Of a stretch of 64,000 bases of DNA, positions 16,544 to 25,140 are shown piece after piece. The position numbers and the translations under genes were made by a program. Positions within the stretch are counted from its first letter, which is position 1; every line of letters starts with the position of its first letter. The DNA is from UBA6168 sp964508135 (GTDB lineage: Bacteria; Bacteroidota; Bacteroidia; Chitinophagales; Saprospiraceae). The notes beneath the pieces are model-generated. The model worked only from the letters and a program-made list of their open reading frames with translations, did no database searches and was not told where the DNA came from. The DNA lies in assembly GCA_964508135.1 (NCBI GenBank), contig CAZDSU010000004.1, forward strand, positions 62,001 through 126,000, written 5' to 3'.

Positions 16544-17565
16544 TGCTTCGCCATTTTTCCAATATCCTCATATCCCCCGAACCGCTCATGGTCGTGCCCT
16601 ACCGGGGCTTTGCAAATGCCGAGCGGTTTTTCCTGAAAGGCCGTGTGCTGGAAGACGAGGGCATTTTCAAGGGCAACAACGAAAGCCGCCTCCGCAACCT
16701 GCTGGACAGCTTACGCCGCTTCGAAAGTGACGAAATTGCTGGGGCAAAACTTTCCATACAACTGGCCGGGAATGAGTACTTGGCTGAAACAGACAAGGAG
16801 GGCTTTTTTACGCTCAACCTGCCCTGGCACTCGCCGCCAGAACCCCTTGAAAACCAATGGATTTCGGGCAGTGTACATTTGCTGGAAAGCCCGGCGAAAG
16901 GCGCCCACCCTGCGGAAGCCAGCTCCGCCGAACTCTTGTTTCCTTCCAAAAATGCCAGCTTCGGCATCATCAGCGACATTGACGACACGGTGCTGCAAAC
17001 CCACGTCACCTCCCGTTTTAAGCTGAAAATGATGTACGCCACGCTCTTCAAGGCCAGTCACCAACGGCTGCCGATGGAGGGTACCCCCGACTTGCTGCGA
17101 GCGCTCGAACGGGGCCTCGACAGACTTAGGGAGAACCCCATTTTCTACGTTTCGGACAGCCCCTGGAACATTTACGACCTGCTTGCGAGGTTCATGGAGG
17201 TACACCAACTGCCGAAAGGCCCCATCCTGCTGCGTGACTACGGCCCGCACTTGCTGTTGCGCCGAGCGGGGCAGGCCGTCCATAAGCTCGAAGCCTTCCG
17301 GCAAATCATGGGCATGTACCCAGACCTGCCCTTCGTCATGCTCGGCGACACGGCCAGCAAGGATGCCGACTACTACCTGCAAATGGCCGAAGAGTTTGAT
17401 GGCCGGGTGCTGGCCATCTACATCCGCCAGACCCGTGACACGGAGAATGCCCGCCGCATTGCGAAGCTGATAGAAGTCAACTCCCACATTGCCGCCGTGC
17501 GGGTAAATACCTCAGCGGAGATTTGGGCGGATGCGAGGGCAAGGGGATTGGTGAGCAATCAGTGA
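16543..17565 (+). CDS. App1-like phosphatidate phosphatase domain protein (DUF2183)
   Basis: The ATG at 16543 overlaps the upstream stop by one base; a GTG one codon earlier is an alternative. The product is 340 aa. A beta-rich N-terminal part (residues ~1-135) precedes the App1/DUF2183 catalytic domain with the HAD-type motif SDIDDTVLQT around residue 144. Later come FYVSDSPWNIYD and FVMLGDTASKDADYY, the other HAD motifs. Yeast App1 is a magnesium-dependent phosphatidate phosphatase; bacterial members are expected to act on phospholipid phosphates. No signal peptide is seen. Confidence 0.87.
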   Translation: MLRHFSNILISPEPLMVVPYRGFANAERFFLKGRVLEDEGIFKGNNESRLRNLLDSLRRFESDEIAGAKLSIQLAGNEYLAETDKEGFFTLNLPWHSPPEPLENQWISGSVHLLESPAKGAHPAEASSAELLFPSKNASFGIISDIDDTVLQTHVTSRFKLKMMYATLFKASHQRLPMEGTPDLLRALERGLDRLRENPIFYVSDSPWNIYDLLARFMEVHQLPKGPILLRDYGPHLLLRRAGQAVHKLEAFRQIMGMYPDLPFVMLGDTASKDADYYLQMAEEFDGRVLAIYIRQTRDTENARRIAKLIEVNSHIAAVRVNTSAEIWADARARGLVSNQ

Positions 17566-17619
17566 TTGGAAAACTGCGCACGGAACCGACAAGCCCAGAC
17601 TTGATTTATTTGTAAAATA

Positions 17620-17811
17620 ATGCCCCAAATGCTGTTCATTCCCGTGGCTTTCCTTTATTTCGCCGATAACCCAATAGGCCAATCCATGGACTTGCTGCTT
17701 GCCGCTGCTTTTGTGTTGGGCTGTGCAGCCATCGCTTTTGAACGCCATATCAAAATCAACAAAGCCGGTCGGAATGCTTTGATGGACGATATTCGTACTT
17801 TTTGGCCATGA
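17620..17811 (+). CDS. Small putative membrane protein
   Basis: A possible 63-residue protein with two hydrophobic segments (MLFIPVAFLYF and LLLAAAFVLGCAAIAF) and a basic C-terminal part. It lies alone in a 436-bp spacer. I do not recognise the family. Support is limited to the start codon, composition and plausible membrane pattern, so it may not be a gene. The rest of the spacer, 17812-18001, holds a short palindrome (GGGCTTCAGCCC at about 17833) and nothing else I can name. Confidence 0.35.
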   Translation: MPQMLFIPVAFLYFADNPIGQSMDLLLAAAFVLGCAAIAFERHIKINKAGRNALMDDIRTFWP

Positions 17812-18001
17812 CTCCCATGAACCTATCGCCTAGGGCTTCAGCCCAATGTCTTTAGTGATTGCGAGGTCAATTTTTTGAAAATGAATAGCGCGGCTCTAAT
17901 ATGCGCCTGACCACTGAAGCTAATGCAGTTGGTTTTAGCAGTTTCAGGTTTTAAAGGCAAAAAACAGAACCCGAATCTTTCACAGGAAATAACAACAATT
18001 A

Positions 18002-19225
18002 ATGAGCAGCTACGAAATCATCATTCTACTTTGCGGACTGGTAATCTTCTCCTACTTATTCGACATTTTTGCAAAAAAAACCAAAGTGCCCGCCGTGCTG
18101 CTGTTGCTGGCCACTGGTGTTTTGCTCAAGCTGCTGGCAGATGCCTTCCATTTTCCGGGGATTGATTTCTCTATTATTTTGCCCGTCATCGGAACCATTG
18201 GGTTGATTTTGATCGTGCTGGAAGGGGCATTAGAGCTGCACTTTACTCCAGAAAAAAAGAAGGTAATCCTTAAGTCGTTTGGAGCGGCTTTTTTCCTGCT
18301 TGTTCTCTCGTCAATGCTCATCGGCTGGTTTTTTGTGTACATTACAGGTGCACCGTTCAAGACTTGCCTGCTGAATGCCGTGCCGTATGGCACTATAAGT
18401 TCTGCTATCGCTATCCCATCAGTTGCCAATCTGATGACCTCCAAAAAGGAATTTATCGTTTACGAGTCCACGTTTTCGGACATTTTGGGCATCATGTTGT
18501 TCAATTTCTTGGTGTACAACAAGCAGGTGTCCGCAGGTTCGTTCTTAGAACTCGCCGCCGAAACGGTGCTGATATTGGCACTGGCGACAGTGTTCAGCTT
18601 CTTTCTGCTGTACCTCTTAGGACGCATCCAGCACCACATCAAATTCTTCCTCATCCTTGCCATTTTGGTACTGATTTACGCGGTGGGCAAGCAGTTCCAC
18701 CTATCCACCCTTATCATCATCTTGATTTTCGGGCTTTTCCTGAACAACACACAACTGTTCAATTTCGAGTGGTTCAAAAAGTTTTTTGTTTATCCAAATT
18801 TTGAAAAAGACCTCATTCAACTGCACATACTTACCGCCGAGAGCGCCTTTCTAATCCGCACGTTTTTCTTCGTGGTTTTTGGGTTTACGATGGAATTGAG
18901 CCACCTCACCGATTTACCGACCATCGCAAACGGGCTGGGGACGATAGCCGTCATTTATGCATTGCGGTTGGCCTACCTGCGAATTGTTGCCAAGGTAGCG
19001 CTGAAGCCAGAAGTCTTCATCAGCCCAAGGGGACTTATCAGCATCCTGCTTTTCTTCAGCATCCCCGAAACGGAGCGCCTGTGGGGTATAGGTAGTGGCC
19101 TACTCCTGTTCGTCATTCTTGCCACGAGCCTAATAATGACTTATGGACTGATTAGGGTGAAGGCCTTGCCCGACGGCGGGATGCCGAACGACGAGATGGA
19201 TGGGGACGAAGCTGATAGCCGCTGA
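18002..19225 (+). CDS. Cation:proton antiporter (CPA family)
   Basis: A 407-residue polytopic membrane protein with about 11-12 hydrophobic helices. The helix YLFDIFAKKTKVPAVLLLLATGVLL and the later SSAIAIPSVANL and YESTFSDILGIMLFNFLV segments match monovalent cation:proton antiporters of the CPA1/CPA2 class; the ESxxxD pattern in the last of these fits their ion-binding helix. The C-terminal ~20 residues are acidic and cytoplasmic (GMPNDEMDGDEADSR). No regulatory TrkA domain is attached. Ion specificity, Na+ or K+, cannot be read here. Confidence 0.85.
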   Translation: MSSYEIIILLCGLVIFSYLFDIFAKKTKVPAVLLLLATGVLLKLLADAFHFPGIDFSIILPVIGTIGLILIVLEGALELHFTPEKKKVILKSFGAAFFLLVLSSMLIGWFFVYITGAPFKTCLLNAVPYGTISSAIAIPSVANLMTSKKEFIVYESTFSDILGIMLFNFLVYNKQVSAGSFLELAAETVLILALATVFSFFLLYLLGRIQHHIKFFLILAILVLIYAVGKQFHLSTLIIILIFGLFLNNTQLFNFEWFKKFFVYPNFEKDLIQLHILTAESAFLIRTFFFVVFGFTMELSHLTDLPTIANGLGTIAVIYALRLAYLRIVAKVALKPEVFISPRGLISILLFFSIPETERLWGIGSGLLLFVILATSLIMTYGLIRVKALPDGGMPNDEMDGDEADSR

Positions 19226-19286
19226 AATTCCAAAAACCCAGAAAAAAAAACTTTACCAACGCTTCCTATTCTCAACCTTAAAACCC

Positions 19287-19294
19287 TATCTTTG
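19287..19294 (+). promoter_or_regulatory. -7 box (TATCTTTG) for rpsT
   Basis: TATCTTTG matches the TAnnTTTG consensus, 70 bp upstream of the S20 gene. Confidence 0.5.
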
Positions 19295-19363
19295 CCGTCC
19301 ATTTGAAAAAGGTGCGTAAAAAAGCCTTTTGCAATCAGCTAAAATTTCATTTTCAACCTAGAT

Positions 19364-19615
19364 ATGGCACATCACAAATCTTCGAAAAAGCGTATCCGTC
19401 AAGACGAAAAAAAGCGTACCCGCAATCGTCACAGCAAGAAAACAGCCCGTACCGCCATCAAGGCGCTGCGTGAACTCGACACCAAAACTGAGGCAGAGAA
19501 ATTCTTGCCGAAGGTGGTCAGCATGATAGACAAACTTGCCAAAAAGAACACTTGGCATGCAAATAAAGCTGCAAACCTCAAGAGCAGCTTGATGCACCAC
19601 ATCGCCACGATGTAA
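19364..19615 (+). CDS. rpsT: 30S ribosomal protein S20
   Basis: An 83-residue, strongly basic protein beginning MAHHKSSKKRIRQDEKKRTRNRH, with the S20 helices (KKTARTAIKALRELDTK, IDKLAKKNTWHANKAANLKSSLM). It binds 16S rRNA early in 30S assembly. It is a single-gene unit, with a promoter box upstream and a good terminator 19 bp after the stop. Length and sequence are normal for Bacteroidota S20. Confidence 0.97.
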   Translation: MAHHKSSKKRIRQDEKKRTRNRHSKKTARTAIKALRELDTKTEAEKFLPKVVSMIDKLAKKNTWHANKAANLKSSLMHHIATM

Positions 19616-19633
19616 CTTTTGGCTTCCATTTTA

Positions 19634-19675
19634 TAAAAAAAGTGCATCCTCCACGTCGGGGAATGCACTTTTTTA
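19634..19675 (+). terminator. Terminator of rpsT
   Basis: Stem AAAAAGTGCAT / ATGCACTTTTT with a loop of about 15 bases and a T run, just downstream of rpsT. Confidence 0.85.
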
Positions 19676-19719
19676 GTTTCACAATACTTGCAAAACTGCG
19701 GTGTTCAGCTTGCCCTCTG

Positions 19720-19752
19720 ACTGCTAACTGCACACTGTCAAACTGTCAACTT
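19720..19752. repeat. Heptamer array in the uppP leader
   Basis: Units ACTGCTA, ACTGCAC, ACTGTCA, ACTGTCA (one extra A before the last), ending 4 bp before the uppP start codon. The related unit ACTGCCA recurs inside a coding region at 55534-55564. Confidence 0.7.
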
Positions 19753-19756
19753 TAAA

Positions 19757-20536
19757 ATGTCCATCATTGACGCCATCCTCACCGCCATCGTCGAAGGACT
19801 GACCGAGTTCCTGCCGGTTTCTTCCACGGGCCACATGATTTTGCTCAACCAACTACTGGGCAACGGCGAGGATGAATTCACCAAAACCTTCGAGATCGTT
19901 ATCCAACTTGGGGCCATCATGGCCATCGTGCTGCTGTATGCCAAACGATTCCTGCTCCGGTTCGACATTTATCTGAAGCTGTTCGTAGCCTTTCTTCCGT
20001 CTGCGGTCCTGGGTTTTTTGTTTTACAAAATCATCAAGACCTACTTGTTTAACCACTGGGTGGTGGCTACTTCGCTCATCCTGGGCGGCATCGTACTCAT
20101 CATCCTCGACAAGCGGATGGCTCCCAGTGCCGAGCAGACTGCCGACGAATTGACCAACATCAGTTTCAAGCAGGCCATTTTCATCGGCTGTTTCCAGTGC
20201 ATTTCGATGGTGCCGGGCGTGTCGAGGGCGGCAGCAACCATCATCGGTGGCATGTTCAACGGGCTTTCCAAGAAAAGCGCTGCCGAGTTCTCCTTCCTGT
20301 TGGCCATCCCGACCATGGCGGCGGCCTCTGGGTACGACCTCCTCAAGTTTGAGGGCAGCATCACTGGCGACCAGTGGACAATGATTGCCATCGGCTTCGT
20401 GGTGGCGTTTTTGACTGCCGTCATCGCCGTGAAATGGTTTGTGAAACTGCTGGACAAGCACGGTTTTACTGGTTTCGGCTGGTACCGCATTGCGATTGGG
20501 GTGCTGTTTTTGTTGTTTGCTGGGTTCCAGTTGTGA
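19757..20536 (+). CDS. uppP: Undecaprenyl-diphosphatase
   Basis: A 259-residue membrane protein of the UppP/BacA family. It has the two signature regions: EGLTEFLPVSSTGHMIL near the N-terminus and MVPGVSRAAATIIGGMF in the middle, which together form the active site. It dephosphorylates undecaprenyl pyrophosphate so that the lipid carrier can be reused in peptidoglycan and polysaccharide export; high levels give bacitracin resistance. About eight membrane helices are predicted by eye. A heptamer repeat array fills the ribosome-binding region. Confidence 0.96.
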   Translation: MSIIDAILTAIVEGLTEFLPVSSTGHMILLNQLLGNGEDEFTKTFEIVIQLGAIMAIVLLYAKRFLLRFDIYLKLFVAFLPSAVLGFLFYKIIKTYLFNHWVVATSLILGGIVLIILDKRMAPSAEQTADELTNISFKQAIFIGCFQCISMVPGVSRAAATIIGGMFNGLSKKSAAEFSFLLAIPTMAAASGYDLLKFEGSITGDQWTMIAIGFVVAFLTAVIAVKWFVKLLDKHGFTGFGWYRIAIGVLFLLFAGFQL

Positions 20537-20542
20537 TTGGGA

Positions 20543-21712
20543 TTAACCTTCTTCCAACTTAATTCCGTTCCAGCCTTGAACCTTGTAATTTGTCCTTTCT
20601 TGGGTCTCTTTCCCGCCATAAATCAGGGTCTTGGTTTTGACTTTGTCACCTGCGATTTCACCAAAGGCATCCAAGCCTTTAAACAAATTCGGCATGAGTG
20701 TCTGGGTTGATTTTATTTCAAAAATATCAAACTTGCCTCCCCGTTTGGTCATCAGGTCAATTTCATTTCCATTTGCACTGCGCCAAAACCAAAAGTCAAG
20801 CAAAAGATATTGGTGGTAGTTCTTTTTTATTAGGTCGGCAACGATTAGGTTTTCAAAAAGACTGCCCACAAGTGACTGGTTGTCAAGGTCTTCGACTTTT
20901 CTTAAACTATGCAGGAATGCTGCCAGCCCAATGTCATAAAAATAGAGTTTTGGTGTCTTTACTATCCGCTTATTAAAATTTTCGAAATAAGGTTGGAGCA
21001 AGAAAACAATATAGCTGCTCTCCAGGATTGACAACCATGCCTTGACAGTTGGTTGTGAAATGCCACATTCATTGGCAAGGCTGGCCAAGTTGAGCAATTG
21101 TCCAATCCGGCCAGCACAAAGGCTGATAAAATTTCGAAAAAGCCGCAAATCCTGGACTTTGGTCAGTTGGGTCACGTCCCTGTCAATATAGGTTTGCAAG
21201 TAGTTTGCATAAAAAATGGAAGGATTGAGACCTCGGTCGTAGATGGCCGGGTAGAACCCATTGATAATTAATGGCTGCCAATCGTCGGGGAGCAGTTCCG
21301 CTTGCTTCATCTCTTCCGTATCGAACGGCAATAGCTTGAAAATAGCCACCCTTCCCGCCAAGCTCTGCGTGATGCGCTGCAGCAAGTGGAAATTCTGCGA
21401 GCCGGAAAGGATGAACTGACCCATTTCCCGGCGGCTGTCAACGATGGTTTGTAGGTAAGAAAACAAGTGCGGAACTTGTTGAACCTCGTCGAAAACGACC
21501 CTTTCATTGTATTTTTTCAAAAACCCGACAGGGTCATCGGTAGCAAAGCTTCGCTCGTTGGCGTCCTCCAAGCTGACGTACAGGTAATCAGGGAACATTT
21601 CTTTTAGTAGCGTTGTCTTTCCAGACTGTCTTGGCCCAGTGACGGCAAGTATTGGGTATTTGGTGAGCAATGCCCGAATTGCACTTTCTATCTGACGTTT
21701 TACTAAAGCCAT
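20543..21712 (-). CDS. AAA ATPase with DUF4143 domain
   Basis: A 389-residue protein. The N-terminal AAA_14 domain has Walker A GPRQSGKTT (26-34) and Walker B VVFDEVQQVP near residue 70, followed by ILSGSQNFHLL. The C-terminal DUF4143 domain carries LYFYDIGLAAFLHSL and DFWFWRSANGNEIDLM, an arrangement like PD-(D/E)xK nucleases. These proteins are widespread and often multi-copy in Bacteroidota; their function is not established. It converges on uppP, 6 bp apart. A set of four boxes with exactly 22-bp spacing lies upstream, which suggests specific regulation. Confidence 0.88.
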   Translation of the reverse strand: MALVKRQIESAIRALLTKYPILAVTGPRQSGKTTLLKEMFPDYLYVSLEDANERSFATDDPVGFLKKYNERVVFDEVQQVPHLFSYLQTIVDSRREMGQFILSGSQNFHLLQRITQSLAGRVAIFKLLPFDTEEMKQAELLPDDWQPLIINGFYPAIYDRGLNPSIFYANYLQTYIDRDVTQLTKVQDLRLFRNFISLCAGRIGQLLNLASLANECGISQPTVKAWLSILESSYIVFLLQPYFENFNKRIVKTPKLYFYDIGLAAFLHSLRKVEDLDNQSLVGSLFENLIVADLIKKNYHQYLLLDFWFWRSANGNEIDLMTKRGGKFDIFEIKSTQTLMPNLFKGLDAFGEIAGDKVKTKTLIYGGKETQERTNYKVQGWNGIKLEEG

Positions 21713-21728
21713 TTCAAGTTGTTTTAAG

Positions 21729-21820
21729 CAAAATTAATCAACTATTTTGAAATTGCACAGTATAAATTTTGAAATTGAATGGATATTATTTTGAAATTGC
21801 ACAGTATAAATTTTGAAATT
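21729..21820 (-). promoter_or_regulatory. Promoter with four TTTTGAAATT boxes at 22-bp spacing
   Basis: On the minus strand TAATTTTG (21729-21736) is a -7 box 17 bp before the ATPase start codon. Beyond it the sequence TTTTGAAATT occurs at 21745, 21767, 21789 and 21811, exactly 22 bp apart. Boxes 1-2 and 3-4 also form two 34-bp direct copies (21743-21776 and 21787-21820) that include GCACAGTATAAA. The regular two-helical-turn spacing suggests protein-binding sites. Confidence 0.6.
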
Positions 21821-21922
21821 ACACGAACTTGATACAAAGCCCTGAAACCTTCCTGTCAAACTCCTCCAACCCAAAAGCAAAGTAATTTCCGTGCCCTCCA
21901 GCATTTTTACGCTACCCTTCCT

Positions 21923-21930
21923 TACCTTTG
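21923..21930 (+). promoter_or_regulatory. -7 box (TACCTTTG) for glyS
   Basis: TACCTTTG, a full match to TAnnTTTG, 116 bp upstream of the glyS ATG. Confidence 0.5.
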
Positions 21931-22008
21931 CGCCCCAAATCGGGAACATTTCACCAAAAATCCGTTAATCGAAACTCAAAAGGACTTCCGAAATCGGCTG
22001 GTTCCTCC

Positions 22009-22043
22009 AATCCGAAATCCGAAATCCCCAATCCGAAATCACA
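22009..22043. repeat. Heptamer array in the glyS leader
   Basis: Five 7-bp units (AATCCGA, AATCCGA, AATCCCC, AATCCGA, AATCACA), ending two bases before the glyS start codon. They occupy the ribosome-binding region. Confidence 0.85.
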
Positions 22044-22045
22044 CC

Positions 22046-23599
22046 ATGTCTCAACCAGTAGATTTATTCAAAAAACTGACCTCCCACTGCAAGGAATACG
22101 GCTTCGTTTACCAATCCTCAGAAATCTATGACGGCCTCAGCGCCGTGTACGACTACGGCCCCTACGGCGTTTTGCTCAAGAACAACATCAAGGAATACTG
22201 GTGGAAAAGCATGGTGCAGATGCACGAGAACATCGTGGGCCTCGACGCCGCCATCTTCATGCACCCCTCAACCTGGAAAGCATCCGGGCACGTGGACGCC
22301 TTCAACGACCCGCTCGTTGACAACAAGGACAGCAAGCGCCGCTACCGGGCCGACCAGCTCATCGAAGGCGTCATCGAAAAACTGGAAGATAAGGCCGACA
22401 AGGAGGTGGAGAAGGCCAAGAAGCGCTTCGGCGAAAGCTTCGACGAAATACTCTACCGGGAAACCAACCCCCGTGTGGTCGAGTACCTGCAAAAGGCCGC
22501 CGATGTGAACCACCGCATGAACGAGGCGCTCCGCAATGGCGACATGCCCGGCCTCGGTGCGCTCATCGCCGAACTGGAAATCGCCGACCCCGACACGGGC
22601 AGCCGCAACTGGACAGAAGTGCGCATGTTCAACCTCATGTTCAACACGCAGTTGGGCAATATCGCTGGCGAGGAAGGCAAGCTCTACCTCCGCCCGGAGA
22701 CGGCGCAGGGCATCTTCGTCAACTTCCTGAACGTGCAGAAAACCACCCGCCAAAAGCTGCCCTTCGGCATAGCGCAGATTGGCAAGGCGTTCCGCAACGA
22801 GATAGTGGCACGGCAGTTCATCTTCCGTATGCGAGAGTTCGAGCAGATGGAAATGCAATTCTTCATCAAGCCCGGCACCCAGCAGGAGTGGTACGAGTAC
22901 TGGAAGCAAGCCCGCCGCAACTGGCACCTCGCCCTCGGCACCTCCCCCGACAAAATCCGCTTCCACGACCACGAGAACCTGGCGCACTACGCCGATGCCG
23001 CCGTGGACATCCAATTCGAGTTCCCGTTTGGCTTCCGGGAGCTGGAGGGCATCCACTCCCGCACCGACTTCGACCTTGGGGCGCACCAGCAGCTTTCGGG
23101 GAAAAAACTCCAGTACTTCGACCCAGAGACCAACGAGAACTACGTCCCCTACGTCGTCGAAACCTCGATTGGTTGCGACCGCATGTTTTTGGCGATGATG
23201 GGAAATGCATTGGTAGAAGAGGCCGTCGGTGATAACGCAGACGGCGAGGGCAATACCCGTGACGTGCTGAAACTGCACCCTGCACTGTCGCCGCTCAAGT
23301 TCGCCGTGATGCCGCTCAAGCGCAACGAAACGGGTTTGGTAGTCAAGGCCAAGCATATTTTCAACGAACTGAAATTCTCCTTCCCCGGTCAGTACGACGA
23401 CACTGGCAGCATCGGCAAACTCTATCGCCGCCAGGATGCCATCGGCACCCCGTTTTGCATCACCGTGGACTTCGAGTCGCTGGAGAACGATACCGTGACC
23501 ATTCGGGAGCGGGATAGCATGGCGCAGCAGCGGGTGAGCATCTCGGAACTGGAGGGCATCATCCGCAAGCACGTGGACATGGCGCAGTTGTTCCGGTAA
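22046..23599 (+). CDS. glyS: Glycine--tRNA ligase (dimeric class II type)
   Basis: A 517-residue single-chain glycyl-tRNA synthetase of the archaeal/eukaryotic-like alpha2 type used by Bacteroidota. Class II motifs are visible: YDYGPYGVLLKNNIK near the N-terminus, LYLRPETAQGIFVNF, FGIAQIGKAFRNEIVARQF (motif 2), and VVETSIGCDRMFLAM (motif 3). The C-terminal anticodon-binding domain ends in VSISELEGIIRKHVDMAQLFR. The last 111 bp exist again at 25141-25251 with only synonymous changes, and no terminator follows this copy. This copy probably received its 3' end from an inserted element. Confidence 0.97.
   Translation: MSQPVDLFKKLTSHCKEYGFVYQSSEIYDGLSAVYDYGPYGVLLKNNIKEYWWKSMVQMHENIVGLDAAIFMHPSTWKASGHVDAFNDPLVDNKDSKRRYRADQLIEGVIEKLEDKADKEVEKAKKRFGESFDEILYRETNPRVVEYLQKAADVNHRMNEALRNGDMPGLGALIAELEIADPDTGSRNWTEVRMFNLMFNTQLGNIAGEEGKLYLRPETAQGIFVNFLNVQKTTRQKLPFGIAQIGKAFRNEIVARQFIFRMREFEQMEMQFFIKPGTQQEWYEYWKQARRNWHLALGTSPDKIRFHDHENLAHYADAAVDIQFEFPFGFRELEGIHSRTDFDLGAHQQLSGKKLQYFDPETNENYVPYVVETSIGCDRMFLAMMGNALVEEAVGDNADGEGNTRDVLKLHPALSPLKFAVMPLKRNETGLVVKAKHIFNELKFSFPGQYDDTGSIGKLYRRQDAIGTPFCITVDFESLENDTVTIRERDSMAQQRVSISELEGIIRKHVDMAQLFR
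23489..23599 (+). repeat. glyS 3'-end direct repeat, copy 1 (in the intact gene)
   Basis: The last 111 bp of glyS including the stop. It differs from copy 2 at four bases plus the stop codon (TAA versus TGA); all four changes are synonymous third positions (GAT/GAC, ATT/ATC, GCG/GCA, TTC/TTT). Confidence 0.95.
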
Positions 23600-23652
23600 T
23601 TTATAAAGGCGGCAATATGTAAAAATTGAAATGGCAGAAGTGGAATTAGCCG

Positions 23653-23660
23653 TAATTTTG
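23653..23660 (+). promoter_or_regulatory. -7 box (TAATTTTG) for the antitoxin-like gene
   Basis: TAATTTTG matches TAnnTTTG and lies 20 bp before the ATG at 23681, inside the segment bounded by the glyS repeats. Confidence 0.45.
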
Positions 23661-23680
23661 TATAGTTCCAAAAAAGCACC

Positions 23681-24080
23681 ATGCAAACCGTAACCATACA
23701 GTTGTTGGACGAGCAGGCTTTGCCGAAGCTGCGCCAGTTGGAGCGCCAAAATCTCTTGCGCTTTGTCCCTTCAAATCCGAGTGAATTGAACCCTTCTGCC
23801 CGTTTCGAGGCATTGTTTCAGCTATGGAAAAAGGAAACACTGTTCAGCTCCAGCGGCACTGAAATCACCAACCACCCTGCCTATCAAAGCATCATATGAA
23901 ATGGGGCAACCAATCGTTCCTTTCATTTTGATTAAGCTGAGAGAAGACCCACAGCACCTTTTTTATGCCCTTTTCAAAATTACCGGGGAGAACCCAGTGC
24001 AACCAAAAAATGTGGGTAAATTGACTAAAATGAAAGAAGACTGGCTGGACTGGGGCGCAACAAAAGGTTTCTTATCGTGA
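23681..24080 (+). pseudogene. Antitoxin-like small protein, split by a +1 frameshift
   Basis: The first part, 23681-23899, encodes 72 aa (MQTVTIQLLDEQALPKL ... ITNHPAYQSII). The second part, 23901-24080 in another frame, encodes 59 aa (MGQPIVPFILIKL ... ITGENPVQPKNVG ... DWLDWGATKGFLS). Removing one T at about 23896 joins them as ...SIIEMGQPIVPF..., the pattern I know from intact small proteins of about 130 aa in Bacteroidota and Cyanobacteria. The stop and restart overlap closely (TGAAATG), so two peptides might still be made. Function is not established; an antitoxin-like role is a guess from size and its location in an island. Confidence 0.6.
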
Positions 24081-24145
24081 AAAAATGACCTGTGAAAGAC
24101 AAACCTACTCAATCCGACTAACAACTTTTCGTCGACATCCGCCGG

Positions 24146-25132
24146 ATGATAGAGGATACCCGGCAGGCGGTCAGCCAGACCGTAAACGCAGGGCTTACCC
24201 TGCTCTATTGGAACATCGGGCAACGCATCAACGATGAGGTACTCAAAAATGAGCGCGCAGCATACGGCAAGCAGATTGTCTCAACGCTGTCACGACAATT
24301 GGTGGAAGAATACGGTGGCAGCTACAAGGATAAAAACCTCCGCCGAATCATGCAGTTTCCAAAGGAATTTCCTGACCAGAAAATTGTCGCATCGCTGATG
24401 CGACAATTGAGCTGGACGCATTTCACGCTCTTGCTTCCCATAAAAAACGAGGTAGAGCGGGAGTTTTACGCCCAGATTTGCCGCATCGAAAATTGGTCTG
24501 TCAGCATCCTGCGGGAAAAAATCCGCTCCATGCTCTTTGAGCGCACCGCCATCTCCGGCAAACCAGAAGAACTTGCCAAATTAGAATTGCAGTCGCTGAA
24601 AGATGAGGACAAACTCAGCCCGGATTTGGTCTTCAAAGACCCATATATCCTTGACTTCCTCGGCATGAAAGATACCTTTGAAGAAAAGGACCTCGAACGT
24701 GCCATCCTCGAGAAGCTGGAGCATTTCCTGCTCGAACTCGGTCGTGGCTTTGCGTTTCTGGAGCGCCAGAAACGCATGGTCATTGACGGCAAGGACTACA
24801 AGCTCGACCTGCTTTTTTACCACCGAAAACTCAATCGCCTGATTGCCATTGACCTGAAGATTGGAAAATTCGAAGCCGCCTACAAGGGGCAAATGGAACT
24901 CTATCTTCGCTGGCTCGAAAAAAACGAGACGGAACCCGGCGAGGAACAGCCCATCGGCTTGATTCTCTGCGCCGAGGGCAACGACGAGCAGATTGAACTA
25001 CTCCAACTCGACAAGACCAACGTAAAAGTGGGGCGCTACATCACGGAAGACCTCCCCAAAGACTTGTTGAAGCGGAAGCTGCACCAGTTTTTCATCGCTT
25101 CAAAAAAGCAAATCGAAAGTAGAAGTTCATGA
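24146..25132 (+). CDS. DUF1016/YhcG-type PD-(D/E)xK nuclease family protein, N-terminus shortened
   Basis: A 328-residue YhcG-type protein: an N-terminal DUF1016 helical domain (TVNAGLTLLYWNIGQRINDEVL, AAYGKQIVSTLSRQL) and a C-terminal nuclease-like domain with YKLDLLFYHRKLNRLIAIDLKIG, carrying the Asp and DxK of the fold. In the same frame upstream, GTG at 24092 begins VKDKPTQSD, then TAA at 24119, then QLFVDIRR leading into MIEDTR; homologues have this stretch uninterrupted. The TAA is therefore probably a nonsense mutation, with possible restart at 24146. It sits alone with the frameshifted gene between the glyS repeats. Confidence 0.8.
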   Translation: MIEDTRQAVSQTVNAGLTLLYWNIGQRINDEVLKNERAAYGKQIVSTLSRQLVEEYGGSYKDKNLRRIMQFPKEFPDQKIVASLMRQLSWTHFTLLLPIKNEVEREFYAQICRIENWSVSILREKIRSMLFERTAISGKPEELAKLELQSLKDEDKLSPDLVFKDPYILDFLGMKDTFEEKDLERAILEKLEHFLLELGRGFAFLERQKRMVIDGKDYKLDLLFYHRKLNRLIAIDLKIGKFEAAYKGQMELYLRWLEKNETEPGEEQPIGLILCAEGNDEQIELLQLDKTNVKVGRYITEDLPKDLLKRKLHQFFIASKKQIESRSS

Positions 25133-25140
25133 GTTGATTT

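Noticed and set aside
22046..23599. T-box or riboswitch in front of glyS
   Set aside because: The leader is short and dominated by the heptamer array; no T-box specifier or antiterminator structure is visible.
22268..23749. 493-codon open frame antisense to glyS
   Set aside because: It mirrors glyS codons, has no recognisable domain, and the plus strand encodes a complete synthetase.
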